7,781 nucleotides of DNA, taken from positions 1 through 7,781 of the forward strand of contig DATCIR010000211.1 of NCBI GenBank assembly GCA_036507695.1, written 5' to 3'. A model generated the notes under the pieces. The model was given only the letters and a program-made list of their open reading frames with translations. It was not told the origin of the DNA and did no database searches. The stretch is from JAKEGK01 sp036507695 (GTDB lineage Bacteria > Pseudomonadota > Gammaproteobacteria > SZUA-152). The stretch's first letter is position 1. Each line of letters begins with the position of its first letter. The position numbers and the translations under genes were made by a program. Shown here one piece after another: positions 1 to 5,322 of the stretch.

Positions 1-299
1 AGCGCGGTGTGCTCAAGGCGGTTGAATCCCTGCAGTCCGACGCCAGCGGTGTTCGCGTAGCGGTGCGCGGCGGTAAACGCAGCTTGCGCGACGGCCCCTT
101 CACCGAAGCCAAGAAAATGGAGCGGGTGAAACGGTCGTATTTGCCTGGATCGTATAATAAGTCACGCGCGCACCGCGACCGCGTCCTGGCGAAAGTAATG
201 AAAGATCCGCGGCTGGCGAAAATGATGAATCCCGCCGCGCTGCCGTTCGATGGCATGCGTATGTTCTGGGGCGGCTTCAAAACGATGATCAGTGTCTGA
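1..299 (+). pseudogene. Chimeric remnant: YCII/DGPF-family N-part joined to DUF1428 C-part (5' end outside window)
   Basis: An open frame enters from the left edge (first codon at 3) and stops at 297-299. Its first part (GVLKAVESLQ..., then DGPFTEAKKM at about 90-119) is the middle of a YCII-related DGPF protein. Its last part (SRAHRDRVLAKVMKDPRLAK onward, ending PFDGMRMFWGGFKTMISV) is the C-terminus of a DUF1428 protein. Between them, 120-152 in the open frame codes for a meaningless ERVKRSYLPGS. The same bases read in the frame starting at 128 give ETVVFAWIV, the expected DUF1428 stretch, followed by TAA TAA at 155-160. Removing one A near 156 would restore ETVVFAWIVYKSRAHRDR. I infer a deletion that fused two neighbouring genes plus a single-base insertion that returned the reading frame. 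DGPF proteins are known genomic partners of ECF42 sigma factors, and one follows here. The chimera could still be translated, but it lacks the rest of both folds. A sequencing error could explain the extra A, not the fusion. Confidence 0.7.
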
Positions 300-326
300 T
301 GTGATGCGTGTACTTATATCACAGCT

Positions 327-1634
327 ATGACTATCACGGCCATGACGGCTGATATCCACCGCAGCATCGCGGCGGTCTGGCGTATTGAGTCCGCGAAGAT
401 TATCGCGACTATCGCGCGCATGGTGCGCGACATCGGCTTTGCCGAAGAACTGGCGCAGGATGCACTCGTTGCCGCGCTCGAACGCTGGCCGGAGTCCGGT
501 ATCCCGGAGAACCCCGGCGCCTGGCTCATGTCCACCGCCAAACATCGCGCGATCGATTATCTGCGGCGGGAAAAATTGCGCGCCCGCAAGCAGGATGAGC
601 TTGGCTATACGTTAGAGTTAACACAGGAGGCCACCGCGATGGATGTTGAGGCGCTCGACCATGACATCGGCGATGATCTGCTACGGCTCATTTTCACCGC
701 CTGCCATCCGGTGCTCTCCACCGATGCGCGCGCCGCGCTGACGCTGCGCCTGCTTGGCGGCCTGACCACCGGAGAAATCGCGCGCGCTTTTCTGGCGCCG
801 GAACCCACCATCGCGCAACGTATTGTGCGCGCCAAGCGCACTCTTACCGAAGCGCATGTCCCCTTTGAAGTGCCGCGGGGCGAAGATCTGGGTATACGTT
901 TAGCGTCCGTACTCGAAGTGATTTACCTCGTTTTTAATGAAGGCTATTCAGCAACGGCCGGTAACGACTGGATGCGCCCCGCGCTGTGCGAGGAAGCACT
1001 GCGGCTCGGCCGTATTCTGGCCGAACTCGCCAGCCAGGAACCGGAAGTGCACGGCCTGGTTGCGTTAATGGAGATTCAGGCCTCGCGCCTGCACGCGCGC
1101 AGCGGCCCTGCGGGTGAACCAGTCTTGCTGCTGGATCAAAATCGCGCACGCTGGGATCAATTGTTAATTCGCCGCGGACTCGCCGCGCTGGAACGCGCCG
1201 AGGCAATCGGCGGTGCGCTCGGTCCTTACTGTTTACAGGCGGCGATCGCCGCTTGCCACACGCGGGCGGTCACCGCCGGTGAAACCGATTGGGTGCGTAT
1301 CGCCGCGCTCTATGATGCGCTCGCGCAACTATCACCTTCACCGGTCGTGGAATTGAATCGCGCTGTCGCCGTGGCGATGGCGTTCGGCCCGGCTGCCGGG
1401 CTTGAACTCGCCGATGCGTTAATAGGGGAGCCGTTGCTGAAAAACTACCACTTGCTCCCCGCCGTGCGCGGCGACCTGCTCGGCAAACTGGGCCGCCACA
1501 ATGAAGCCTGCGCCGAATTCAAACGCGCGGCGGCGCTCACCCAAAACACCCGCGAACGCGTCCTGCTTCTCGAACGCGCCCGCAAATGCGCGGATGAAAC
1601 GAAGTTTATAAACAAGGATTGGAATAGCACTTAA
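327..1634 (+). CDS. ECF42-type RNA polymerase sigma factor with DUF6596/TPR-like C-terminal extension
   Basis: The 435-aa product is an alternative sigma factor that would direct core RNA polymerase to a small set of promoters. Residues about 17-85 form sigma region 2 (ARMVRDIGFAEELAQDALVA, then PGAWLMSTAKHRAIDYLRRE). Residues about 118-172 form region 4 (LTLRLLGGLTTGEIARAFLA, then APEPTIAQRIVRAKRTL). Residues about 190-290 match the DUF6596 block (EVIYLVFNEGYSATAG, LCEEALRLGRIL), and residues about 300-420 are helical and TPR-like (VELNRAVAVAMAFGPAAGLE, LGKLGRHNEACAEFKRAAAL). This long extension, in place of an anti-sigma gene, defines the ECF42 group, whose members usually sit beside DGPF-protein genes, as here. 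The extension is thought to control activity. No anti-sigma factor is visible. The start is uncertain: ATG 342 (MTADIHRSIAAVWRIESA) fits the family N-terminus better than ATG 327, and neither has a clear Shine-Dalgarno. The gene looks intact and ends 70 bp from the convergent luxR, with no obvious terminator between them. Confidence 0.93.
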   Translation: MTITAMTADIHRSIAAVWRIESAKIIATIARMVRDIGFAEELAQDALVAALERWPESGIPENPGAWLMSTAKHRAIDYLRREKLRARKQDELGYTLELTQEATAMDVEALDHDIGDDLLRLIFTACHPVLSTDARAALTLRLLGGLTTGEIARAFLAPEPTIAQRIVRAKRTLTEAHVPFEVPRGEDLGIRLASVLEVIYLVFNEGYSATAGNDWMRPALCEEALRLGRILAELASQEPEVHGLVALMEIQASRLHARSGPAGEPVLLLDQNRARWDQLLIRRGLAALERAEAIGGALGPYCLQAAIAACHTRAVTAGETDWVRIAALYDALAQLSPSPVVELNRAVAVAMAFGPAAGLELADALIGEPLLKNYHLLPAVRGDLLGKLGRHNEACAEFKRAAALTQNTRERVLLLERARKCADETKFINKDWNST

Positions 1635-1704
1635 ACTAAGCGGTGAATACGCCGGCCGGAAGCACATTGGTTCATGCTATTGCCACGATAAGGTCAGCGT
1701 AAAT

Positions 1705-2466
1705 TCAACTGATAATCCGGAATCGAAATGCTTTAGCCACCGCGTGCGCGCGGTTGACGGCGTTCAGTTTAGATTTGATATTGTTGATGTGGTATTTAAC
1801 GGTACGCTCGGAAATTTTCATAATCATACCGATCTCCCAGGATGACTTGCCTTCTCCGGTCCATCGCAATACTTCACGTTCCCGTTCAGTCAATTCGGGC
1901 AACGCGGGATCGGTATTCCGCGCGGCAATCCGCTGCATAGCCTCATGCAAATGGGGAGTCACATGATTCAATAGCTGGGAGTAGTATTGGTTATCCGCGC
2001 GTTCCATCGCAAGCGATAGCAAGGTGCCGTTTTCCCGGTCGCCAACCGTGTGCGCAAACCCATCCTTAAGATGGTAATCACCGGCCATGGTGACAAATTC
2101 GAGGGCTTTGCGGTTTTGAGTGTCGAGCTTCTTAAACGCCGTCGACCAGGCAAATGAATGGTTGGTGTTGAGGGAATAATTGACGACCGGATCAACTTCT
2201 ATGAAATCGTTTTCGAAATAGATTTCGCCCCACTGGTCGTTGTAACTGTGATTAACTACATTGGAAAAGTAAACCCGGTTGGTGCCCGGTGATTTTTCAA
2301 TACTGCACATAACCGCGGCGGAGAATGGCACGATTTCACTGAACCGGTCCAGCGTCGCTTTCATGCCGTCAGTATCCTGGATATCCAGGCAGTCGTGAAC
2401 AATATTCAAGACACTGAGCAAATCCTGCTTGCGAATATCCATATTTTTTGTAGTGTTAAGCGCCAT
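1705..2466 (-). CDS. luxR: LuxR-family autoinducer-binding transcriptional regulator
   Basis: The 253-aa product is a quorum-sensing receptor and DNA-binding regulator (family-level symbol; the true ortholog name is unknown). The N-terminal domain (about 20-175) keeps the acyl-homoserine-lactone pocket residues at TraR-like spacing: W79, Y83, D92, P93 and W107 (TraR W57, Y61, D70, P71, W85). G136 stands for G113, one residue further on. The C-terminal GerE-type helix-turn-helix spans about 190-250 (LTEREREVLRWTGEGKSSWE, then ISERTVKYHINNIKSKL). Retention of the whole set argues for a ligand-responsive receptor rather than a ligand-blind LuxR protein. It lies downstream of luxI on the same strand with a 98-bp gap, so the two may be co-transcribed, or luxR may have its own promoter in the gap. 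The start at 2466 has no strong ribosome-binding site; a second Met lies at 2442, also without one, and 2466 is kept because it is longer and plausible. Confidence 0.93.
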   Translation of the reverse strand: MALNTTKNMDIRKQDLLSVLNIVHDCLDIQDTDGMKATLDRFSEIVPFSAAVMCSIEKSPGTNRVYFSNVVNHSYNDQWGEIYFENDFIEVDPVVNYSLNTNHSFAWSTAFKKLDTQNRKALEFVTMAGDYHLKDGFAHTVGDRENGTLLSLAMERADNQYYSQLLNHVTPHLHEAMQRIAARNTDPALPELTEREREVLRWTGEGKSSWEIGMIMKISERTVKYHINNIKSKLNAVNRAHAVAKAFRFRIIS

Positions 2467-2475
2467 TTATCTGAT

Positions 2476-2487
2476 AATTGCGCAATT
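2476..2487. promoter_or_regulatory. 12-bp perfect palindrome just upstream of luxR
   Basis: AATTGCGCAATT is a perfect inverted repeat lying 10 bp upstream of the luxR start codon on the coding (-) strand. Its position over the leader suits an operator for a dimeric regulator. It is shorter than the classical 18-20 bp lux box and does not match it, so the binding protein is unknown and the role is inferred only from symmetry and position. Confidence 0.3.
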
Positions 2488-2538
2488 GATGCGGATCGCA
2501 CCAACCCCTCGGGTAAGTTAAGCCAAGAGTTCCAGATA

Positions 2539-2553
2539 AGTCAATTGATGACT
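2539..2553. promoter_or_regulatory. Inverted repeat AGTCA-N5-TGACT in the luxI-luxR gap
   Basis: AGTCAATTGATGACT has 5-bp arms around a 5-bp centre and lies between the luxI stop and the luxR start. It could be an operator half-pair for luxR transcription or a weak stem in the luxI-luxR message. There is no following T-run on the - strand, so it is not an intrinsic terminator. The arms are short, and chance is a real possibility. Confidence 0.2.
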
Positions 2554-2564
2554 CAACGCATGGA

Positions 2565-3251
2565 TTAATTTACGAGGCCAGGCGTTGTTGATTGGCGTTG
2601 TTGATTGGCGTTGTAGAGGTCCAGGTACCAGGATAGCCTTACCGGGCATTGATGGGAATTCTCGTTGATAAAAGCAAACCAATCCAGTTGAGCCATGATA
2701 GCCAGCAAACCATCGGTCATGCGCTGGCTGCCGATAACCTTCACCGGCAATCCTTTCTTGCGCAAGTGGCCCACCAAGGCCTGGGTCGTCACCATGTTAC
2801 AGAGTCGAATTTGCCGGGAAAGGCAATATTGAAACACACCTTTATAAAGAACATCCGCAACCGTGAGATCAGCATCAATTTGATAATTGCGCCACTCTTT
2901 ATCAATCGCCAACCGTGAAATCTCACAGGCATCGAGGGTGTGCAGCTCAGCATCCGCGGGTATTAACGCGGGAAAATATTCTTCCAGCATCCATTTTTCG
3001 CGGGCTGGTAATATACGCAACGCGGCGATGACCTCGTCATTCGGGCTCAAAGTGAAAAAATGCACTGCGTTGGTATCCAGTGGATCGATATCAATATCGT
3101 CCGAGGGGGCGCCTATCCAGCGCAGCTCGGCCCGGAAAACGCTGGCCCGCAAGTGATAATAATCGAAACTATATTCGGGGCTCAAACCGCACAAGGTCTT
3201 AAATCCGGCTTCCTCGGCCACTAAACTTTGTTGGGATTGATATAACTGCAT
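2565..3251 (-). CDS. luxI: LuxI-family acyl-homoserine-lactone synthase
   Basis: This enzyme would make an N-acyl-homoserine-lactone signal from S-adenosylmethionine and an acyl-ACP (or acyl-CoA) in the cytoplasm. With the start at 3251 it has 228 aa, the normal LuxI size. Catalytic-core residues occur at exact family spacing: R35, F39, W45, D56, D59 and R79 (EsaI R24, F28, W34, D45, D48, R68). The E-x-S-R motif follows as E110, S112 and R113 (in CEISRLAID). The frame stays open to an ATG at 3443, but those 64 extra residues look unrelated to the family and are probably untranslated leader. ATG 3251 has only a weak GGTG eight bases upstream. The 3' end is altered by a 13-bp tandem duplication (see 2581-2613). 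luxR follows on the same strand, so this is a complete signal-and-receptor pair. The acyl chain length of the signal cannot be read from the sequence. The related exosortase-associated acyltransferases are a less likely alternative. The symbol is family-level. Confidence 0.9.
   Translation of the reverse strand: MQLYQSQQSLVAEEAGFKTLCGLSPEYSFDYYHLRASVFRAELRWIGAPSDDIDIDPLDTNAVHFFTLSPNDEVIAALRILPAREKWMLEEYFPALIPADAELHTLDACEISRLAIDKEWRNYQIDADLTVADVLYKGVFQYCLSRQIRLCNMVTTQALVGHLRKKGLPVKVIGSQRMTDGLLAIMAQLDWFAFINENSHQCPVRLSWYLDLYNANQQRQSTTPGLVN
2581..2613. repeat. 13-bp tandem repeat (about 2.5 copies) inside the 3' end of luxI
   Basis: GGCGTTGTTGATT occurs at 2581-2593 and 2594-2606, and GGCGTTG follows at 2607-2613. 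Because 13 is not a multiple of three, the duplication shifts the luxI frame. The present tail reads NANQQRQSTTPGLVN. With one unit removed, the coding strand would read NANQQRLAS and stop at a TAA (TCG TAA). It looks like a replication-slippage duplication, so copy number may vary between strains. Confidence 0.85.
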
Positions 3252-3474
3252 GGGATTAACACCAGTACTGTGCTGCTGCTGAAAAAATTCACATAAAATT
3301 CTCTTTTTTAAAAAATAGATTAAAAAGCTATTGGCTACTGAGAACTGGTTGGCAAATTTGGGATCAACAACTCGTCTCTTTTGGAGTAAAGCAGGCGGGA
3401 ATGCGCGGTGTTTAAGCTGGAGGAAACGGAATGCGGGATTCAATATGAAGCGCTACAACTGTTATAACCTGCAC
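3252..3474 (-). promoter_or_regulatory. Probable luxI leader/promoter region
   Basis: This 223-bp stretch lies between the preferred luxI start and the mobile element. Its luxI-proximal part is AT-rich, with A/T runs at about 3290-3330, unlike the coding DNA around it. It also holds the 8-bp palindrome CAGTACTG near 3254-3262. I could not find a convincing -35/-10 pair or a canonical 20-bp lux box. The region stays open in the luxI frame up to 3443, which leaves a longer N-terminus formally possible. Confidence 0.35.
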
Positions 3475-3643
3475 CTAGGAGTCTGTCGGACTTAGGACTG
3501 ATCTACTGCGCCGGTGGGAGAGCGGTCCATTTTTCCGATCCTTTTCGTTAAATAGCTACGGCTATTCTCCTCAAACGATCGAAAAACTGTCCTCGTTCTC
3601 CCACCTTGCTCGCTACGATCGCCTAAGTCCGACAGACTCCTAG
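3475..3643. mobile_element. MITE-like palindromic element with 18-bp perfect terminal inverted repeats and CTAG flanks
   Basis: GAGTCTGTCGGACTTAGG at 3479-3496 is matched exactly in reverse complement by 3622-3639, giving a 161-bp element. CTAG stands on both sides (3475-3478 and 3640-3643), either as a 4-bp target duplication or as two more bases pairs of symmetry in each arm. Inside, GGTGGGAGA pairs with TCTCCCACC, and the centre folds as AATAGC-TACG-GCTATT, so nearly the whole element is an imperfect palindrome. No ORF is present. This is the form of a non-autonomous miniature element moved by a transposase encoded elsewhere. CTAG fits the YTAR targets reported for IS5-group elements, but that link is only inference. 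It sits between luxI and the 162-aa gene, outside both coding regions. If transcribed, it would make a long hairpin RNA. Confidence 0.85.
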
Positions 3644-3721
3644 CAAGTGAAATCAACTTCCCAACAACCAGGGAAGGAATTAAGAACCTGGCAGACGGCT
3701 TATGGCGCAGGGTGCAGTTGT

Positions 3722-4210
3722 TTATTCTTGATGTGAAAACACTGATCGTTCAAGCCGGCCCAGTGCTTTGCGAAGCGTGACGTGGGCTACTGATTTTCCA
3801 ATGAGTGTTCGCTGTTCGGTTTCAAGCTCGTTGGGGGGTTTGAGCTGTTTCAGATGACGTTTTGTACCTTTAAACAATGGGATCTCAAAATGCAAAGCAT
3901 TCGCGAGCGGACCCTTGGCGCTAAGATAATAGTAATGTTGAATCAGATTTATTTCCTTTTTGGCCACGCCGAACTGGTCTCTGCGCCCGACGCCTTGCTT
4001 AACCACGACATATGGTTGATAAATCTTTTGCAAAAAGTTTAACGCGTCCTTGCTCGCGGTATAGCCCAATAGGTCAATCGCGTCCAGTTGATCATTTAAT
4101 ACCCATTCTTGGTTTGACTGCGGCTCAAAATTAATGACTTTTTTTAGATTTTCGATATTCAGATTTTCCAGTTTTAATTTATCAATAAGTTTGTCCGTGA
4201 TTTTTGTCAT
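3722..4210 (-). CDS. Hypothetical 162-aa protein
   Basis: I do not recognise this family. The protein is soluble, with no signal peptide or membrane segment. It is rich in Lys, Leu and Asn at the N-terminus (MTKITDKLIDKLKLENLNIE), has a central stretch with aromatic and basic residues (QKIYQPYVVVKQGVGRRDQF, then LIQHYYYLSAKGPLANALHF), and ends in a basic helix-like tail (TLRKALGRLERSVFSHQE). The segment WVLNDQLDAIDLLGYTASKDALNFLQKI resembles an alpha-helical repeat of HEAT type, but this is only an impression. The start at 4210 is well supported: GAGGGA lies 8-9 bases upstream of the ATG. It is a single gene, divergent from the small ORF at 4363, with the MITE lying 78 bp beyond its stop. Its lone position and plain RBS suggest an expressed gene; its function is unknown. 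Confidence 0.65.
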   Translation of the reverse strand: MTKITDKLIDKLKLENLNIENLKKVINFEPQSNQEWVLNDQLDAIDLLGYTASKDALNFLQKIYQPYVVVKQGVGRRDQFGVAKKEINLIQHYYYLSAKGPLANALHFEIPLFKGTKRHLKQLKPPNELETEQRTLIGKSVAHVTLRKALGRLERSVFSHQE

Positions 4211-4283
4211 TTTATGATCCCTCGCTCATGATGCAACCACTGTCTTCTTGGCTAATAAATGACACAAAACGTACGGACTGGAC

Positions 4284-4301
4284 ACTGTTCCAAAGGACAG
4301 T
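4284..4301. promoter_or_regulatory. Inverted repeat ACTGTTCC-AAA-GGACAGT in divergent intergenic region
   Basis: The arms ACTGTTCC and GGACAGT pair over seven bases with one bulged T around an AAA centre. The site lies in the spacer between two divergent ORFs (starts at 4210 and 4363), where a shared operator would be expected. No regulator can be named, and it could also be a transcript hairpin. Confidence 0.3.
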
Positions 4302-4320
4302 TGTTTAACATAAATGGAAT

Positions 4321-4334
4321 GGGGAAAATTCCCC
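4321..4334. promoter_or_regulatory. Inverted repeat GGGGAA-AA-TTCCCC
   Basis: Six-base arms flank a two-base centre, about 29 bp upstream of the ATG at 4363. The spacing is too tight for a stable RNA hairpin loop, so a dimeric protein-binding site is the more natural reading. This is inferred from symmetry and position only. Confidence 0.28.
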
Positions 4335-4362
4335 GCTCAGGTGGACGTAATTACTATTGAGA

Positions 4363-4557
4363 ATGCCAGCTATCGATCGAGACCGGATGTACCCGAACAG
4401 ACCACTGGAACCAACCAGGAAAAACGGCCCGCGTCTTGAATTAAACGCTGGGATATTTACTTGGCCAGTTGCCTTATTGCTCTATATGGTAATAGGACTG
4501 TTTTTCGGTTATCTGTACATGGGTATCTGTGCATGGGAACACTGGTTTGAACACTAG
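4363..4557 (+). CDS. Putative small membrane protein (64 aa)
   Basis: This short ORF has a polar, basic N-terminus (MPAIDRDRMYPNRPLEPTRK, about residues 1-20). A long hydrophobic stretch follows (about 32-58, FTWPVALLLYMVIGLFFGYL then YMGICAW), enough for one long or two short membrane segments, and it ends in WFEH. That layout is unlikely to arise by chance in spacer DNA and suggests an inner-membrane miniprotein with its N-terminus in the cytoplasm. A TTG two codons upstream (4357) would add Met-Arg. AGGTGG at 4339-4344 is rather far from either start (12-18 bases), so initiation is poorly supported. It stands alone, divergent from the 162-aa gene. An intrinsic terminator follows about 160 bp downstream. 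I do not recognise the family. Confidence 0.45.
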   Translation: MPAIDRDRMYPNRPLEPTRKNGPRLELNAGIFTWPVALLLYMVIGLFFGYLYMGICAWEHWFEH

Positions 4558-4716
4558 CTTGATAGCGCGGTTTGAAAGTACGGTTTGTTAATTTGTTAAG
4601 TTAATTAAAGAGCACGGATTTAAAAGTACCGCAATTTAACCATAGCGACGGAATCGTTACCCAGGAAATTTCTTTACTGCCGGTACTCCGGATATTTCCA
4701 CAGAGCTCTCACTTTT

Positions 4717-4743
4717 ACCTGTTCGCATAGGACAGGTTTTTTT
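4717..4743 (+). terminator. Rho-independent terminator
   Basis: ACCTGTTC (4717-4724) pairs with GGACAGGT (4730-4737) through eight base pairs, including one G-U, closing a GCATA loop. A T-run at 4737-4743 follows directly. It would end transcripts reading rightward, either from the small membrane ORF or from an untranslated RNA starting in the AT-rich segment near 4580-4640. Confidence 0.75.
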
Positions 4744-4849
4744 GGGTTCAAGAAAACACCCCTTGTTACCCTTCCCCATTAAATTGAAACGGAAGACCCG
4801 AATCAGTAGTCGTGGAACGCTGCGAATGTCAACCCGGATTTACGCTAGT

Positions 4850-5007
4850 CTAGCGGTTTTGTTGCGCTTCCTGTTCCGCGCGTGATTCAATAGCCCATAA
4901 GCGGATTCGCGATCCAAATTCTGTTCGTAGCGACCGCGCAACGGCGAACGCGATAATAGATGCTCCTTGCGCTCCTCCTCGGTCAGCGGGCCGATCGGTG
5001 CGTACAT
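4850..5007 (-). pseudogene. Frameshifted C-terminal remnant of a DUF853/HerA-like (YjgR-type) ATPase
   Basis: On the - strand, 5007 downward reads MYAPIGPLTEEERKEHLL, then SRSPLRGRYEQNLDRESAYG, then LLN. This resembles the conserved segment near the end of DUF853 (YjgR) proteins, where a PLTPEER-like motif is followed by SP-xx-G-x-Y and DRESAY. After LLN the frame drifts to HARNRKRNKTARLA and stops at 4840. Reading one frame over gives ESRAEQEAQQNR and a stop at 4850-4852, which is the Glu/Ala/Gln-rich linker expected after DRESAY. Restoring one G in CTATTGAATCA (about 4888-4898) joins the two. No ATPase domain, Walker motif or full gene lies upstream, so this is a truncated, frameshifted leftover. 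The 5' limit of homology is unclear and may extend a little beyond 5007. The family call comes from recalled motifs and is not certain. Confidence 0.55.
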
Positions 5008-5112
5008 CGCGGTTCTTGCTTCAGCGTAGCCGCATCCAGATTGGATTCCAGATAGGCCGGTCCAATAGCGTATCCTGACGATACGACCGCATAGATTGTA
5101 ATAGTCTGAATT

Positions 5113-5141
5113 CTTTGCGTCTTCGCGCCTCTGCGTTAAAG
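5113..5141. repeat. CGCAGAGG/CGCGAAGACGC-type dispersed low-complexity repeat
   Basis: On the - strand this reads AACGCAGAGGCGCGAAGACG followed by CAAAG, a run of GCG triplets spaced 8-9 bases apart. Its translation contains NAEARRRKE, a signature often seen in spurious small proteins predicted from intergenic DNA of many bacteria. It is best treated as a dispersed repeat, and a T-run follows on the + strand (5142-5148). Confidence 0.5.
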
Positions 5142-5195
5142 TTTTTTTGGTGCTGGTCTACCCGCAGATTTTTCAGGCGAGGCGTCTTTATAAAT

Positions 5196-5220
5196 TGTTA
5201 ACTGTTAACTGTTAACAGTT
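5196..5220. repeat. Three tandem TGTTAAC heptamers ending in a 14-bp palindrome
   Basis: TGTTAAC occurs at 5196-5202, 5203-5209 and 5210-5216. The last copies create AACTGTTAACAGTT (5207-5220), a perfect 14-bp palindrome. It lies about 100 bp beyond the 3' end of the exported-protein gene. It may be a slippage repeat or a cluster of binding sites; nothing in the context decides. Confidence 0.6.
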
Positions 5221-5322
5221 CGCCAAGCGGATTTCAAGTTTCACCGTGGTTACCAGGAACTTAGACTTCCGAAAGGGTAAGAGACTGGATCCGTCTACGG
5301 TATTTCACGGTATTCAACCATT

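Larger units (their letters stand above)
4558..5322. other. 765-bp stretch without an intact gene
   Basis: No full-length gene is visible on either strand. The stretch contains an AT-rich segment (4580-4640), an intrinsic terminator (4717-4743), a frameshifted DUF853 C-terminal remnant on the - strand (4850-5007), a 13-bp inverted repeat CGCTAG-T-CTAGCG (4843-4855), a CGCAGAGG-type repeat (5113-5141), GTTAAC heptamers (5196-5220), and a 10-bp-period direct repeat of ACGGTATT (5297-5314) just beyond the 3' end of the exported-protein gene. Together these suggest repeated insertion and decay. Confidence 0.6.

Noticed and set aside
162..545. Antisense ORFs over the left operon (162-545, 314-541, 605-841, 934-1206, 1419-1667 on the - strand)
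   Set aside because: These are shadows of a GC-rich gene; the + strand product has clear sigma-factor domains throughout.
1635..1704. Bidirectional terminator between the convergent sigma factor and luxR
   Set aside because: Only a GC-rich CCGGCCGG palindrome is visible, with no following T-run on either strand.
2649..3156. + strand ORFs opposite luxI (2649-2918 and 2887-3156)
   Set aside because: They are shadows of a gene with exact LuxI invariants.
3252..3443. 64-residue N-terminal extension of the LuxI frame from ATG 3443
   Set aside because: The extra part does not look like any LuxI N-terminus. The LuxI-like part is full length from ATG 3251, and the segment is AT-rich and more like a leader.
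3252..3474. Canonical lux box upstream of luxI
   Set aside because: No 18-20 bp inverted repeat of that type could be found; only an 8-bp CAGTACTG palindrome is present.
5196..5220. CRISPR-like array
   Set aside because: The units are 7 bp with no spacers; this is a short tandem repeat.
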